In this document: piece after piece, positions 4,705 to 5,088 of the stretch | How the letters are laid out: each line of letters begins with the position of its first letter | How positions within the stretch are numbered: position 1 is the first letter of the stretch | Source of the DNA: Caryophanales bacterium UBA3210 | GTDB taxonomy: Bacteria > Bacillota_I > Bacilli_A > RFN20 > CAG-449 | Assembly: GCA_002363635.1 (NCBI GenBank) | Contig: DEWM01000009.1 | Location: 1 to 5,088 of the forward strand | Length of the DNA: 5,088 nt | Reading direction: 5' to 3' | Notes under the pieces: model-generated | What the model was told of the DNA's origin: nothing | The model's input: only the letters and a program-made list of their open reading frames with translations | Databases searched by the model: none | Translations under genes and position numbers: made by a program

Positions 4705-5088
4705 ATGAAAAAAGTAAAAGGATTAATAGCTATTGCATTGTTATGTTCTATTACTTCATGCGGTAGTAATGAAGTAGAAGCAAAATCATCTAGTTTGCCT
4801 ACTGATTTAAATGGTAAAGAAACATTTGAAAATTATGCTTATGATAATGTTGAACTATTTGATAGTTTTGATATTCAATCATATGATGAATATAATTTTC
4901 AATGCAAAACAAAAAAGAAGATCTTTGATTTAGACAAAATCTATTCTTCAGATATTGAAATTCATGAAGAAAATCCTAGAAATAGTAGTGTTGGTTGTAC
5001 AAGCGGTCTAAATTATAAATCTATTTCGGGCTGTACAAAAACATTGAATAAATATGTTGTAACCGGCGATATTGAGTTTGATAAATAT
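4705..5088 (+). CDS. Putative secreted lipoprotein, 5' part (3' end outside window)
   Basis: The frame is open for 128 codons to the window edge with no stop. It starts with a type II signal peptide: basic MKKVK, a hydrophobic core (7-14), then the lipobox ITSC with C19 as the lipidated cysteine, followed by GSNE, a polar start for the mature chain. The protein should be anchored by a lipid on the outer face of the cytoplasmic membrane. The mature part is acidic and polar, with many Asp, Glu, Asn, Ser and Tyr. It holds three further cysteines at 67, 98 and 110, the last two in similar settings (VGCTS and SGCTK), which could form a disulfide or bind a ligand. I recognise no domain and give no function. 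It has its own promoter after the operon terminator. Confidence 0.8.
   Translation, partial: MKKVKGLIAIALLCSITSCGSNEVEAKSSSLPTDLNGKETFENYAYDNVELFDSFDIQSYDEYNFQCKTKKKIFDLDKIYSSDIEIHEENPRNSSVGCTSGLNYKSISGCTKTLNKYVVTGDIEFDKY

Overview
The window is AT-rich DNA (roughly 70% A+T by eye) from a low-GC Gram-positive lineage, most likely Firmicutes or a Mollicutes-like relative such as an uncultured Erysipelotrichia/RF39-type gut bacterium. Three things point there: a methionyl-tRNA synthetase of Bacillus type, a Gram-positive style lipoprotein, and G-rich Shine-Dalgarno sites. Every Trp is TGG and no TGA lies inside a reading frame, so the standard bacterial code applies rather than the Mycoplasma code. 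The organism assignment is inference.

Layout. Bases 1-2212 hold two housekeeping translation genes on the + strand: the 3' part of metG and a complete 23S rRNA m5U methyltransferase of the RlmCD/RlmD family. They overlap by one base and are probably translationally coupled. A clear rho-independent terminator (2234-2268) closes this unit. Bases 2269-2558 are non-coding apart from a doubtful 21-codon ORF. They hold palindromes, phased A-tracts, a good promoter (about 2366-2394) and a leader of about 158 nt.

Bases 2559-4465 hold a probable accessory operon of three genes: a membrane-anchored C39-like cysteine peptidase, a nucleoside phosphorylase-family enzyme and an ASCH-domain protein. The gaps are 38 and 27 nt with no terminator between. 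An unusually long hairpin ending in a T-run (4503-4587) closes it. A second promoter (about 4650-4677) then drives a lipoprotein gene that runs off the right edge.

How the parts fit together. metG and rlmCD serve tRNA charging and rRNA modification. The phosphorylase-family and ASCH genes may form a small nucleoside-salvage or RNA-related pair. The peptidase and the lipoprotein act at the membrane or outside it. Codon choice changes at the first terminator: Ile ATA and Ser AGT/AGC are almost absent to the left and common to the right. The right part therefore looks like accessory, less expressed or acquired DNA. I found no CRISPR array, tRNA, rRNA, transposase or integrase. No undescribed system is proven here. 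The best leads are the phosphorylase-family/ASCH pair with its altered phosphate site, the long hairpin at 4503-4584, and the palindrome-rich control region at 2270-2460.
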